Of a stretch of 64,000 nt of DNA, positions 18,956 to 27,500 are shown one piece after another. Numbering within the stretch: position 1 is the first letter of the stretch; every line of letters begins with the position of its first letter. The notes under the pieces were generated by a model. It ran no database searches and had not been told where the DNA came from. It worked only from the letters and a program-made list of their open reading frames with translations. A program made the translations under genes and the position numbers. Source of the stretch: Cohnella pontilimi (GTDB taxonomy: Bacteria; Bacillota; Bacilli; Paenibacillales; Paenibacillaceae); assembly GCF_005049045.1 (NCBI RefSeq), contig NZ_SUPK01000002.1, forward strand, positions 310,001-374,000, written 5' to 3'.

Positions 18956-18992
18956 GCAAAAAACGGCCCCGCGTCAGGGCTGCGCGGGGCAG
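18956..18992 (-). terminator. murA terminator inside the dcw cluster
   Basis: On the minus strand GCCCCGCG pairs with CGCGGGGC around CAGCCCTGA, followed by CGTTTTTTGC. It begins right after the murA stop codon and about 60 bases before the divIB start. It splits the dcw cluster into an upstream (mraZ-murA) and a downstream (divIB-ftsA-ftsZ) part. Confidence 0.8.
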
Positions 18993-18995
18993 GCG

Positions 18996-20279
18996 TCACC
19001 TTGCAGGTTGAGGAATCAAGGGCTGGCCGCATTCGCGGATGATGTCTCCGCCCAGCTGCCGAAACATGTCTTCAATCCGTTCGTATCCTCGGTCGATGTA
19101 GTGGACCTGTTCCACCACCGTGCGGCCCTGCGCCGCCAATCCCGCAATGACCAGCGCGGCGCCGGCCCGCAAATCGGTGGCCTCGACCGTCGTCCCGTAT
19201 AACTCGGGAGCGCCGCGAACGAATGCTGTGTTCAGGTCCACACGGATATCCGCACCCATGCGGCATAATTCATCTACATGTTTGAAACGGCCTTCAAAGA
19301 TCGTTTCCTTGATGACGCTCACGCCTTCCGCAAGCGACAGAAAAGCCATGAGCTGCGCTTGCAGATCCGTAGGGAAGGCCGGATAGGGCGAGGTCATCAC
19401 CCGTTCGACCGCCTTCGGCCTTGTGGAAGCGCTAATTTTAATTATAGCATTGCCGACCTCGATTTGAACACCGGCCCGGCGCAGCACGTGAATCAGCGAT
19501 GTTAAGTGGCGCGGCTGGACCCCGTGCAATTCGACATCTCCCCGGCTGGCCGCCGCGGCAACCATCACGGTGCCCGAGACGATGCGGTCCGGGATGATTT
19601 CGAAATCGCACCCGGAGAGGGAGGACACTCCTTCGACGAAAATCGTGTCGGTTCCCGCGCCGGTCACCTGCGCGCCCATCTGATTCAAAAAGGCTTGCAA
19701 ATCCTGAATCTCCGGCTCCCGCGCCGCTCCGACAATCGTCGTGCGTCCCTTCGCGAGCACGGCGGCCATCATGATGTTCTCCGTTGCGCCGACACTCGGA
19801 AAGTCCAGGATGACTTCGGTTCCTTTCAGCTGCGCGGCCCGGCAGACGATGCGGCTGCCTTTCTCCTGAATGTCCGCTCCGAGCGCCGCAAGCCCCCTGA
19901 GATGCAAATCGATTTTCCTTTCGCCGATGGCACATCCGCCCGGCTGGTACAAGTGCACTTCCCCGAAACGCGCGAGCAGCGGGCCGGTCAGGAACACGGA
20001 CGACCGCATCTGTCGCATGAGCGTTTCCGGGATGTGCGAGGAGGAGGCGGGCGAAGTGTCGACGATGACGCTGCGATCGCCGTATGAGGCATTGCAGCCC
20101 AAGTTCCGCAAAATATCCAGCATGACGTCGATATCCAGCAGGCGGGGGACGTTGCGGACCGTCACCTCTCCTTCAGCCAGCAGGCTGGCGGCCAGTATCG
20201 GCAAAGCGGCATTTTTGGCTCCGTGGATACGTATGGTGCCCGAAAGCGGTTGGCCGCCTTCAATCACCAATTTGTCCAA
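18996..20279 (-). CDS. murA: UDP-N-acetylglucosamine 1-carboxyvinyltransferase MurA
   Basis: An enolpyruvyl transferase of about 427 residues that joins phosphoenolpyruvate to UDP-GlcNAc, the first committed step of peptidoglycan synthesis and the target of fosfomycin. The catalytic cysteine is C116 in YQPGGCAIG, so fosfomycin sensitivity is expected at this enzyme. GAKNAALPILAASLLA near residue 20 is typical. The frame runs 9 codons further upstream, but TTG (20277-20279) follows GGAGGTGA by 7 bases and gives the usual DKLVIEGG terminus. It follows murB directly. Confidence 0.92.
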   Translation of the reverse strand: MDKLVIEGGQPLSGTIRIHGAKNAALPILAASLLAEGEVTVRNVPRLLDIDVMLDILRNLGCNASYGDRSVIVDTSPASSSHIPETLMRQMRSSVFLTGPLLARFGEVHLYQPGGCAIGERKIDLHLRGLAALGADIQEKGSRIVCRAAQLKGTEVILDFPSVGATENIMMAAVLAKGRTTIVGAAREPEIQDLQAFLNQMGAQVTGAGTDTIFVEGVSSLSGCDFEIIPDRIVSGTVMVAAAASRGDVELHGVQPRHLTSLIHVLRRAGVQIEVGNAIIKISASTRPKAVERVMTSPYPAFPTDLQAQLMAFLSLAEGVSVIKETIFEGRFKHVDELCRMGADIRVDLNTAFVRGAPELYGTTVEATDLRAGAALVIAGLAAQGRTVVEQVHYIDRGYERIEDMFRQLGGDIIRECGQPLIPQPAR

Positions 20280-20295
20280 GGGATTCACCTCCGGG

Positions 20296-21201
20296 TTACC
20301 GCTCACCCATCAAAAGAACCTCCGGCACCAATTGAAGTCCGAACTTTTCTTCGACTGTTCGTTGGATCCGCCCCATGAGGGTGAGAACGTCCTCGGCCGT
20401 GGCACCGCCCTGGTTAACGATGAAGTTGGCATGAACAAGGGATACCTCGGCGCCGCCTTCCCTCGCTCCCTTCAGACCTGCGGCCTCGATCAGCCGCGCG
20501 GCATGATCGTTCGGCGGGTTCCGGAAAACGCTGCCCGCGCACGGAAGCTGCAAAGGCTGGGTGCGCCGCCTCCGGTCCTTATACGAAGCCAAAGCGGCGG
20601 CGATCTCCTTGCGGTCGCCTGACGCGAGGCGAAACGAAGCCTGCGTCACGATACCCCGCTTGTCGTGCAGTACGGAGTGGCGATACGAGAAAGCCATCTC
20701 TTCAAGTCCCAGCGTTTCTTCGGTCCCGTCTTCCCAGACGATGTCGGCCGACTGAAATATGCGTGATACGTCCGAACCGTGCGCACCGGCGTTCATATAA
20801 ACGGCACCGCCCACCGTGCCTGGAATTCCTCCCGCGAATTCCAGCCCGGTCAGCCCTTCTTTGCCGGCCACGACCGACAGCTTGATGAAGGAGTAGGAAG
20901 CTCCTGCGGTTACCGTTTCGTCCGAGAAACTCACTTCATCAAAGCCGTCGCCCAGCTTGATAACGGCTCCGCGGACTCCTTTGTCGGACACGAGCGTGTT
21001 CGAGCCTCGTCCGAGCACCTTCCACGGAACACCAAGCCTGTGAAGCACCTCGAGTGCGGCTGCGAGCTCGGAGCGGTTCTCCGGAACGATCAGTACATCC
21101 GCCGGACCGCCGATCTTCCATGTCGTGTACGAAGCGAGCGGTTCGTCCGCTAGGACGCTTCCGGCTTGCGCGCGCTCCAATTCAGCGAGCAGCTGCTGCA
21201 T
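20296..21201 (-). CDS. murB: UDP-N-acetylenolpyruvoylglucosamine reductase MurB
   Basis: An FAD-dependent reductase of 301 residues that converts UDP-GlcNAc-enolpyruvate to UDP-MurNAc. Motifs are YTTWKIGGPAD (residue 25), VLGRGSNTLVSD (residue 62), GLEFAGGIPGTVGGAVYMNAG (as GLEFAGGIPGTVGG then AVYMNAG, residue 117) and PCAGSVFRNP, with the catalytic serine (about residue 229). This is the short type II-like Bacillus form. ATG at 21201 follows AAAGGAGG. It is preceded by a 215-base gap after murG in which no gene was seen. Confidence 0.93.
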   Translation of the reverse strand: MQQLLAELERAQAGSVLADEPLASYTTWKIGGPADVLIVPENRSELAAALEVLHRLGVPWKVLGRGSNTLVSDKGVRGAVIKLGDGFDEVSFSDETVTAGASYSFIKLSVVAGKEGLTGLEFAGGIPGTVGGAVYMNAGAHGSDVSRIFQSADIVWEDGTEETLGLEEMAFSYRHSVLHDKRGIVTQASFRLASGDRKEIAAALASYKDRRRRTQPLQLPCAGSVFRNPPNDHAARLIEAAGLKGAREGGAEVSLVHANFIVNQGGATAEDVLTLMGRIQRTVEEKFGLQLVPEVLLMGER

Positions 21202-21416
21202 GTTGGATTTCCTCCTTTGGCAAGCACGATCGCCGGATCATCCCGGCAACCGCCTCGCGTCAGTCAGTGTCCCCAAGAGAACGGGCCGCCCTTGCAACGC
21301 CGGTGCACGGGTGCGGCAGTCACGATCACCCTGTATCCTATGACACACCGGTAAGGGTGGTGACAAATGCCTATATGCTGCAGGCCAGCCCGACCTTGGG
21401 ATGTTTCTTGGATCCT

Positions 21417-22535
21417 TTATTTGCGTTGCCGTTTGCTCATGATGCGGTCAAGCTGTTCGCCGATCGCGGCCGCGGCATCCGGCATGCCCATTTTGCGGGC
21501 GGCCAGAGCCATCGAATCGCGCCGAACCGAATCTTTCATGATGTCCGCTACGTGCCCGAATAAGGAGTCCCCCGTCAGTTCGCGTTCCAGCATCATGACG
21601 GCGGCCCCGGCGTCTGCAAGACTCCGGGCGTTCGGCTCTTGATGGTTGTTCGTAACATTAGGGGACGGTACCAATATAGACGGTACGCCAAGCGATGTGA
21701 TTTCCGCAACCGAAGAGGCACCCGCGCGGCTCACGACCAGTGATGCCGCCGCCAATACTTCCGGCATGTTGTGCACGTACGGAAGCAGATGCACCCTTCC
21801 TTCGGGCGCAGACGGCAGTCGATTGATTCGCGTCAGCGTCTCTTCATGAAATCTTTCACCGGTCACGAATACCAAATGGACGTCCGGCAGATCGTTCATC
21901 ATCGGAACGATCTGGATCACCGCTTCGTTAAGCGCCTTGGCTCCGCGGCTGCCGCCGACCGCCAGCACGAACGGCGTGTCCGGAGCAAGCCCGAGCGACG
22001 AGAAGCCGCGGCTGCGGTCGGCTCCGACCACGGCGGATGCGCACGGATTACCGGCATGCTCGACATCCGGGCAATTCGAGAAAAAGGGCAGCGACTCGCG
22101 GAAACTGACGGCCACCGCGTCGACGAACCGGCTTAAAAATTTGTTGGTCAGACCAGGCACCACATTTTGCTCATGAATCAACGTTGGGATTCCGAGCCGG
22201 GAAGCGGCGTACACGACTGGACCGCATACATAGCCTCCGGTTCCCACGACGGCGTCGGGCTTGAATTTCCGCAGCAGTTCTTTGGAGCGCCTTACGCCCT
22301 GCCAAAAACGAATGACGGTCCTGACGTTCTCCCACGACAGGGAACGCCGGAATCCGGTAATGTCGATATGTTCGAACGGAACGCCGTGCTGGGGAACGAT
22401 AGAGCTTTCCAGCCCTTTGCGCGTGCCTATGTACATCAATTCGCAGCCGTCATACCGCCGCTTTAACTCCCGGCCGACCGCAAGAGCGGGATAAATATGT
22501 CCCCCGGTTCCTCCCCCGGTCAACACAACACGCAT
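21417..22535 (-). CDS. murG: MurG, lipid II-forming N-acetylglucosaminyltransferase
   Basis: A GT28 glycosyltransferase of 372 residues that adds GlcNAc to lipid I on the inner membrane face. The N-terminal loop TGGGTGGHIYPALAV, the GTGGYVCGPVVYAA segment, HEQNVVPGLTN and the C-terminal SRAGASSVAEITSLGVPSILVP block (as SRAGASSVAEITSLG then VPSILVP) are all present. Its ATG follows GAGGTGA, which overlaps the end of spoVE, so the two are translationally coupled. Confidence 0.94.
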   Translation of the reverse strand: MRVVLTGGGTGGHIYPALAVGRELKRRYDGCELMYIGTRKGLESSIVPQHGVPFEHIDITGFRRSLSWENVRTVIRFWQGVRRSKELLRKFKPDAVVGTGGYVCGPVVYAASRLGIPTLIHEQNVVPGLTNKFLSRFVDAVAVSFRESLPFFSNCPDVEHAGNPCASAVVGADRSRGFSSLGLAPDTPFVLAVGGSRGAKALNEAVIQIVPMMNDLPDVHLVFVTGERFHEETLTRINRLPSAPEGRVHLLPYVHNMPEVLAAASLVVSRAGASSVAEITSLGVPSILVPSPNVTNNHQEPNARSLADAGAAVMMLERELTGDSLFGHVADIMKDSVRRDSMALAARKMGMPDAAAAIGEQLDRIMSKRQRK

Positions 22536-22541
22536 ACAGCG

Positions 22542-23639
22542 TCACCTCGAATAACGGGATAAGTTCAGTAAAATACCAAGCGCCGTGAGCAGCAGCGTCA
22601 GCGACGAGCCGCCGTAGCTGACCAGCGGCAGCGTGATGCCCGTTACGGGCAGCAAACCGATGACGACGCCGATGTTGATCAGCACCTGCACGGCGATGAT
22701 GCCGACGATCCCGGAAGCGAGCAGACTGCCGAACGGATCCGAGATCGTGATCGCAGTCCGCATGCCCCGCCAGATCAGAATAAGGAACAGCATCAGCAGG
22801 AGCGATCCCCCGATGAAACCCAATTCTTCGGCCAAAATGGAAAAAATGAAGTCCGTCTGCGGCTCCGGCAAATAGTTGTACTTCTGCCGGCTCATGCCGA
22901 GGCCGAGCCCGACAAGCCCGCCCGGTCCGATCGCGTACAGAGACTGGATCGATTGGTAACCCGCGCCGAGCGGATCCTGCCACGGATCCAGAAAAGCCGT
23001 GATCCGCTGAAGCCGGTAAGGCGCGGCCGCGATGAGCGCGCCGAGCCCCGCCAAGCCGAGCAGACCAAGTCCGGCGAGATGGGAAATCCGCGCTCCCGCG
23101 ACGAAAATGACGAGCAGCGAAGCGCCGATCATCACCGCGCCGGTGCCCAAGTCGGGCTGCAGCATGATGAGGCCGAACGCGGTTCCCATGATGGCGAGCG
23201 GCGGAAGCAGACCGCGCGTGAATAACGTCATCAAGTTTTGCCTCTCGGACAGCAGGCGGGCAAGAAACAAAATCATGGCCAATTTCATAAATTCCGAAGG
23301 CTGGATGCCGAAGGAGCCGATTCCCAGCCAGCTGCGGGCACCCCCGCGCACAACGCCGACTCCCGGCACCAGCACGATCAGCAGGAGCCCGAAGCAGATG
23401 AGCAAAGCCGGGAACGCCCATTTGCGCCATAACGGGTAATCGACGTTCATCGTGACGAACATCGCCGCGACGCCGAGCACCGCGAATACGAGCTGACGCT
23501 TCACATAGTAATAAGCGTCTCCGTAGTCGTGAAATGCGGCGACGGCGCTTGCGCTGTATACCATCACGATGCCGATCGCCAATATGCCGATGATGGCGGC
23601 GATCATCCAAAGATCGGGAACAGAACGGAATTTGGCCAT
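22542..23639 (-). CDS. spoVE: SpoVE/FtsW-type SEDS peptidoglycan polymerase
   Basis: A polytopic SEDS-family glycosyltransferase of about 365 residues with roughly ten membrane helices. Conserved blocks are GARSWLGIGSFGIQPSEFMKLAM (as GARSWLGIGSFG then IQPSEFMKLAM), ITAFLDPWQDPLGAGYQSIQS (as ITAFLDPWQDP then GAGYQSIQS) and LVSYGGSSL near the end. The position between murD and murG matches spoVE of Bacillus, which makes cortex peptidoglycan with SpoVD. No separate ftsW is present here, so a vegetative role cannot be excluded. The ATG before AKFRSVPDLW follows GAGGTG. Confidence 0.85.
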   Translation of the reverse strand: MAKFRSVPDLWMIAAIIGILAIGIVMVYSASAVAAFHDYGDAYYYVKRQLVFAVLGVAAMFVTMNVDYPLWRKWAFPALLICFGLLLIVLVPGVGVVRGGARSWLGIGSFGIQPSEFMKLAMILFLARLLSERQNLMTLFTRGLLPPLAIMGTAFGLIMLQPDLGTGAVMIGASLLVIFVAGARISHLAGLGLLGLAGLGALIAAAPYRLQRITAFLDPWQDPLGAGYQSIQSLYAIGPGGLVGLGLGMSRQKYNYLPEPQTDFIFSILAEELGFIGGSLLLMLFLILIWRGMRTAITISDPFGSLLASGIVGIIAVQVLINIGVVIGLLPVTGITLPLVSYGGSSLTLLLTALGILLNLSRYSR

Positions 23640-23686
23640 GGAACCGGACACCTCGCGTACTTGCGGAAGTGGGGACAAGCCCCCTT

Positions 23687-25120
23687 CTACAACGTATGCG
23701 CCGAATGCTTAAACATGCGGCCGCGCACCTCGTAGGAAGGGAACATGTCCCAGCTTGCGCAGGCCGGCGACAGCAGCACGGTGTCTCCGGGCTGCGCCAG
23801 CGAGGCGGCTTCTTCTACCGCGCGGCGGAGCGTGGCTTCGGCGTCACCCACAGGTTCGACGATTTTCACCGCCGGTAAACCGGCCGATTCCGCCACCTTC
23901 CGCAGCTTCTCCCTCGTTTCGCCAAAGGCGATCAACGCTTTGAGGCGTGTCCGGAAAATCGGCAGCAGCTCCATATAGTCCGAGCCCCGGTCCAACCCCC
24001 CGGCGATCAGAACGACCGGCGAAGGCAGCGAAAGTACGGACATGGTGGTGGCCATCGGGTTCGTCGCCTTCGAATCATTGTAGTAGTTCACGCCGCCGAA
24101 GCGGCCGACATACTCGAGCCTGTGCTCAACGCCTCGGAACACCTGCAGCGGTTCGGCCAGCCGTTCCGGGTCGGCGCCGGCCGCAAGAGCAACGGCGATC
24201 GCCGCGAGCGCGTTGGCCGTATTGTGCCGCCCGGGAATGCCGAGCTCGTCGACCGGGAGAATCGCAACTTCTCCGCCATGGCCGTCGCGATAGACGATCC
24301 GGCGCTCCTCTTCCGGCTCGTCGTCCCCGGGCTTCACCGACGGGTACGGCGGCTCGACACAGACGCCGGCGTCGAGACGGGACACGAGCGAGAACGGCAG
24401 TTTTCGGGCACGGAACCGCTGCGACAAATCCCGGCAAACGGCATCATCCGCGTTATAAACGGCCGTATCTTCCTCCGTCTGATTTTCGAACAATTTCGCC
24501 TTGGAGGCGACGTAATCCTCCATCGTCCCGTGATAATCGAGATGGGTTTCCGCGAGATTGAGCAGACAAGCGATGCGGGGGTGAAAATCCCGGGTGCCTT
24601 TGAGCTGAAAGCTGCTCAGTTCCGCCACCAGCCAGCCGTCGGCCGCCGCTTCCTGCGCCGCCTCGCTTAACGGACGGCCGATGTTGCCGGCGACGAGCGG
24701 CTTGAGACCGGCCGCTTCCAGCAGCACGCCTGTCCAAGTCGTGGTCGTCGTTTTGCCGTTGGAGCCGGTGATGCCGATGATCGGAGCTTGCGACAGCTGT
24801 CCCGCCACCTCCACCTCCGTCACGATTTCCACGCCGAGCCGCAGGGCGGCCGCTACAGGCGGCGCCGAATACGGAATGCCCGGATTTTTCACCAAAAGCG
24901 CCGTTTCTTCATTTACGAGTCCTTCGGGATGTCCGCCGCATTGAACAGAAATGCCCAAAGCCTCCAATTCGGAAGCTTCGGGACATTCTTCCCGCGGCTT
25001 GCGGTCATTGACGGCGACGTCGGCGCCGATCCCGTGAAAAAGCTTGGCCGCGGCTACGCCGCTCCGCGCCAGACCGAGGACCACGACGCGCCGCCCCCGG
25101 TACGCTGTAAGCTGCATCAT
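23687..25120 (-). CDS. murD: UDP-N-acetylmuramoyl-L-alanine:D-glutamate ligase MurD
   Basis: A cytosolic ATP-dependent ligase of about 477 residues that adds D-Glu to UDP-MurNAc-L-Ala. An N-terminal Rossmann domain (VVVLGLARSGVAAAKLF) binds the uridine substrate. The ATP loop is GITGSNGKTTTTT near residue 117, and the C-terminal domain has HRLEYVGRFGGVNYYNDSKATNP (as HRLEYVGRFGGV then NYYNDSKATNP) and LLSPACASWDMF. It begins with two adjacent ATG codons after AAAGGGG. It is 16 bases downstream of mraY. Confidence 0.94.
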   Translation of the reverse strand: MMQLTAYRGRRVVVLGLARSGVAAAKLFHGIGADVAVNDRKPREECPEASELEALGISVQCGGHPEGLVNEETALLVKNPGIPYSAPPVAAALRLGVEIVTEVEVAGQLSQAPIIGITGSNGKTTTTTWTGVLLEAAGLKPLVAGNIGRPLSEAAQEAAADGWLVAELSSFQLKGTRDFHPRIACLLNLAETHLDYHGTMEDYVASKAKLFENQTEEDTAVYNADDAVCRDLSQRFRARKLPFSLVSRLDAGVCVEPPYPSVKPGDDEPEEERRIVYRDGHGGEVAILPVDELGIPGRHNTANALAAIAVALAAGADPERLAEPLQVFRGVEHRLEYVGRFGGVNYYNDSKATNPMATTMSVLSLPSPVVLIAGGLDRGSDYMELLPIFRTRLKALIAFGETREKLRKVAESAGLPAVKIVEPVGDAEATLRRAVEEAASLAQPGDTVLLSPACASWDMFPSYEVRGRMFKHSAHTL

Positions 25121-25136
25121 TCGCTGTTTGCCCCTT

Positions 25137-26096
25137 TTACATCTTGTACAAGAACAAGCCGGCGACGGCCAGAACGAAGCCCGCCAGCCAGAACGTCGTG
25201 ACCACCCGCCATTCCGACCACCCCGACAGCTCGAAATGGTGGTGGATCGGGCTCATTTTGAATACCCTTTTCCCTCTTGTCTTAAACGAAATGACCTGGA
25301 TGATGACAGAAAGCATTTCGAGAACGAAAACGCCGCCGATGACGATGAGAAGCAGTTCAGTTTTCGTGAGAATCGCAACGGCCGCCAAGCCGCCGCCGAT
25401 GCCCAGGGAGCCCGTGTCTCCCATGAACACTTTGGCCGGATGCGCGTTGTACACCAGAAAGCCGAGCACCGCCCCGACCAATGCCGCGGAAAATACGGCG
25501 GTCTGCTGCTGCGCCATTTGCAGCGCAATGACGGCGAACGCCCCGAAAGCCAAGGCGCTTGTCCCGGACAACAATCCGTCCACCCCGTCCGTGAAGTTGA
25601 CCGCATTGCTCGCCGCGAAAAACATCACGACAACGAGCACGTAATACCCCCAGCCCAAATCCCATGAAAGGCTCGTGCCCGGAATGCCGAGTGTGGTGGG
25701 ATGGTCCATCCGGTACAGAATGCCGCAAAAAAGAAAAGAAAAGAGCAGCTGCCCCAGCAGCTTCTGTCTGGCCGTCAAGCCAAGCGAGCGCTTGAAGGCA
25801 ATTTTGACGTAATCGTCCAGAAACCCGACCAGCCCGAAGCCGAGGCAAGCGACCAGCAATGCCCAGAACATCGGGCCGCGGTCGGAAAACTTCAAGAACG
25901 CGAGCGTAAGCGCGAGTATAATGATGACCCCGCCCATCGTCGGCGTTCCCGATTTCTTCAAATGGGACTGCGGACCGTCTTCCCTGACCTGCTGCCCGAA
26001 CTTGAGCCGGCGAAGCAGCGGAATGAGCAGCGGGCCGAACAGCGCCGCGAGCACGAAAGAAACGCCCAGCGTGAGCAGTACCGAAGTATAGTCCAT
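25137..26096 (-). CDS. mraY: phospho-MurNAc-pentapeptide transferase MraY
   Basis: A 319-residue polytopic membrane enzyme that transfers phospho-MurNAc-pentapeptide to undecaprenyl phosphate, making lipid I. About ten membrane helices are visible. The magnesium and catalytic motifs are LDDYVKI (Asp-Asp near residue 92), [12 protein letters not shown] near residue 162 and HHHFELSGW near the C-terminus. Its start lies 3 bases after the murF stop. Confidence 0.95.
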   Translation of the reverse strand: MDYTSVLLTLGVSFVLAALFGPLLIPLLRRLKFGQQVREDGPQSHLKKSGTPTMGGVIIILALTLAFLKFSDRGPMFWALLVACLGFGLVGFLDDYVKIAFKRSLGLTARQKLLGQLLFSFLFCGILYRMDHPTTLGIPGTSLSWDLGWGYYVLVVVMFFAASNAVNFTDGVDGLLSGTSALAFGAFAVIALQMAQQQTAVFSAALVGAVLGFLVYNAHPAKVFMGDTGSLGIGGGLAAVAILTKTELLLIVIGGVFVLEMLSVIIQVISFKTRGKRVFKMSPIHHHFELSGWSEWRVVTTFWLAGFVLAVAGLFLYKM

Positions 26097-26099
26097 GGC

Positions 26100-27500
26100 T
26101 TACCCGACGACTCCTTTCTGCAGCGCGGCGACGACCTCTTCCAGTTTCATGCCGCGTGAAGCTTTGACCAGCACCAAATCATCCGGTCCGGTTTCCCGCA
26201 GCAGCGTCTCCGTCAACTCCCGCTTATCGGCAAAATGCCTTACCGAGCCCGATGGAAATGCCTGTTCCGCGGCTTTCGCCGTATGCGCGGACAGCGGGCC
26301 GTACAGGTAAACAAAATCCGCGGTTTCCGGCGTCAGAGAACGGCCGATCTCCGCGTGGAACGATTCCTCGTCGGGACCCAGCTCCAGCATGTCTCCAAGC
26401 ACGATTCTTTTGTGCCGGTAACCGGCGAGAGCGTCCGCCAGCGATATCGCGGCCAGAACGGAAGTCGGACTCGCGTTGTATGCGTCGTTCAGGACGACGG
26501 CGCCGTTACTCGCGCGTGTACGTTCAATCCGCATGCCGGTCAGCTTCGCGGCCGATAATCCTTCCCCGATTTGCTCCGGTGTGACGCCCAGCGCCTTTCC
26601 TACCGCGGCGGCCGCAAGCGCGTTAACCGCGTTGTGCCGCCCCGGTACGGGGATTTCATAGGTGTGTACGCCGTCTTCCGTTCTCGCCTCGAACCGTGTC
26701 GTTTCGGCCGTCACGCGAATGTTCGATACCGACAATGCGCAAGCTTCCGATTCCCCGAACGTGACCCATTCGATGGGATCCGGAAGCTCCAGCGCCTGCA
26801 ATTCTTCGTCGATCAGCGGCTCGTCGCCGTTGACGATGAGCACGCCGCCGGGCTTTAACCCTTGCACGATTTCAAGCTTGGCCCGGGCAATGTTCCGTCG
26901 GGAGCCGAGCTGAAGCAAATGAGCTTCCCCGATGTTGGTGATTACCGCGATGTCCGGCTTCGCCAGATTCGACAGCAGTGCGATTTCTCCTCGGCCGCTC
27001 ATGCCCATTTCCAGCACGAGCACTTCCGTTCCGGGATCGGCGCGCAAAACGGTCAGCGGCAAGCCGATGTGGTTATTTAAATTGCCTTCCGTCTTATGCA
27101 CGCGGTAACGCGTAGAGAGTACGGAAGTGATGAGGTCTTTGGTCGTTGTTTTCCCGTTGCTTCCGGTAACGGCCACCACTTTCGCCTGCAGCGCGCCGAG
27201 ATAATGCGCGGCAAGCCGCTGCAGCGCAGCCAGCGTATCGTCGACGAGCAGCAGCGGGATGCCGGCATCCGCCGGCTGAGCACGGTCGCGCTGCCACAGC
27301 GAAGCGACGGCGCCTGCTTCGCGGGCCGCCTCTAAATAATCATGTCCGTCGAAACGATCTCCGGACAAGGGTACGAACAATTGTCCCGGCTTGATCTGCC
27401 GGGTATCGGTAGAGACGCCGGCGAAGACCGCGCCGCCGGCCGCCTCCTCGACAGCCGCGCCGCACCATACGGCGGCATCCCGCAGGGTAGCTTGCATCAC
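26100..27500 (-). CDS. murF: UDP-MurNAc-tripeptide:D-alanyl-D-alanine ligase MurF
   Basis: A 466-residue Mur ligase that adds D-Ala-D-Ala to complete the pentapeptide. The ATP loop is AVTGSNGKTTTKDLI near residue 110. Central motifs are ITNIGEAHL and NDAYNASPTS, and VLGDMLELG lies in the C-terminal domain. GTG (27498-27500) and ATG (27495-27497) are both possible starts; the GTG overlaps the murE stop. Having murF within the cluster differs from Bacillus subtilis, where it lies elsewhere. Confidence 0.93.
   Translation of the reverse strand: MMQATLRDAAVWCGAAVEEAAGGAVFAGVSTDTRQIKPGQLFVPLSGDRFDGHDYLEAAREAGAVASLWQRDRAQPADAGIPLLLVDDTLAALQRLAAHYLGALQAKVVAVTGSNGKTTTKDLITSVLSTRYRVHKTEGNLNNHIGLPLTVLRADPGTEVLVLEMGMSGRGEIALLSNLAKPDIAVITNIGEAHLLQLGSRRNIARAKLEIVQGLKPGGVLIVNGDEPLIDEELQALELPDPIEWVTFGESEACALSVSNIRVTAETTRFEARTEDGVHTYEIPVPGRHNAVNALAAAAVGKALGVTPEQIGEGLSAAKLTGMRIERTRASNGAVVLNDAYNASPTSVLAAISLADALAGYRHKRIVLGDMLELGPDEESFHAEIGRSLTPETADFVYLYGPLSAHTAKAAEQAFPSGSVRHFADKRELTETLLRETGPDDLVLVKASRGMKLEEVVAALQKGVVG

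Noticed and set aside
18142..19032. A 296-codon frame overlapping divIB
   Set aside because: It is out of phase with DivIB, which shows its membrane helix and POTRA domain, and the frame runs across the murA terminator.
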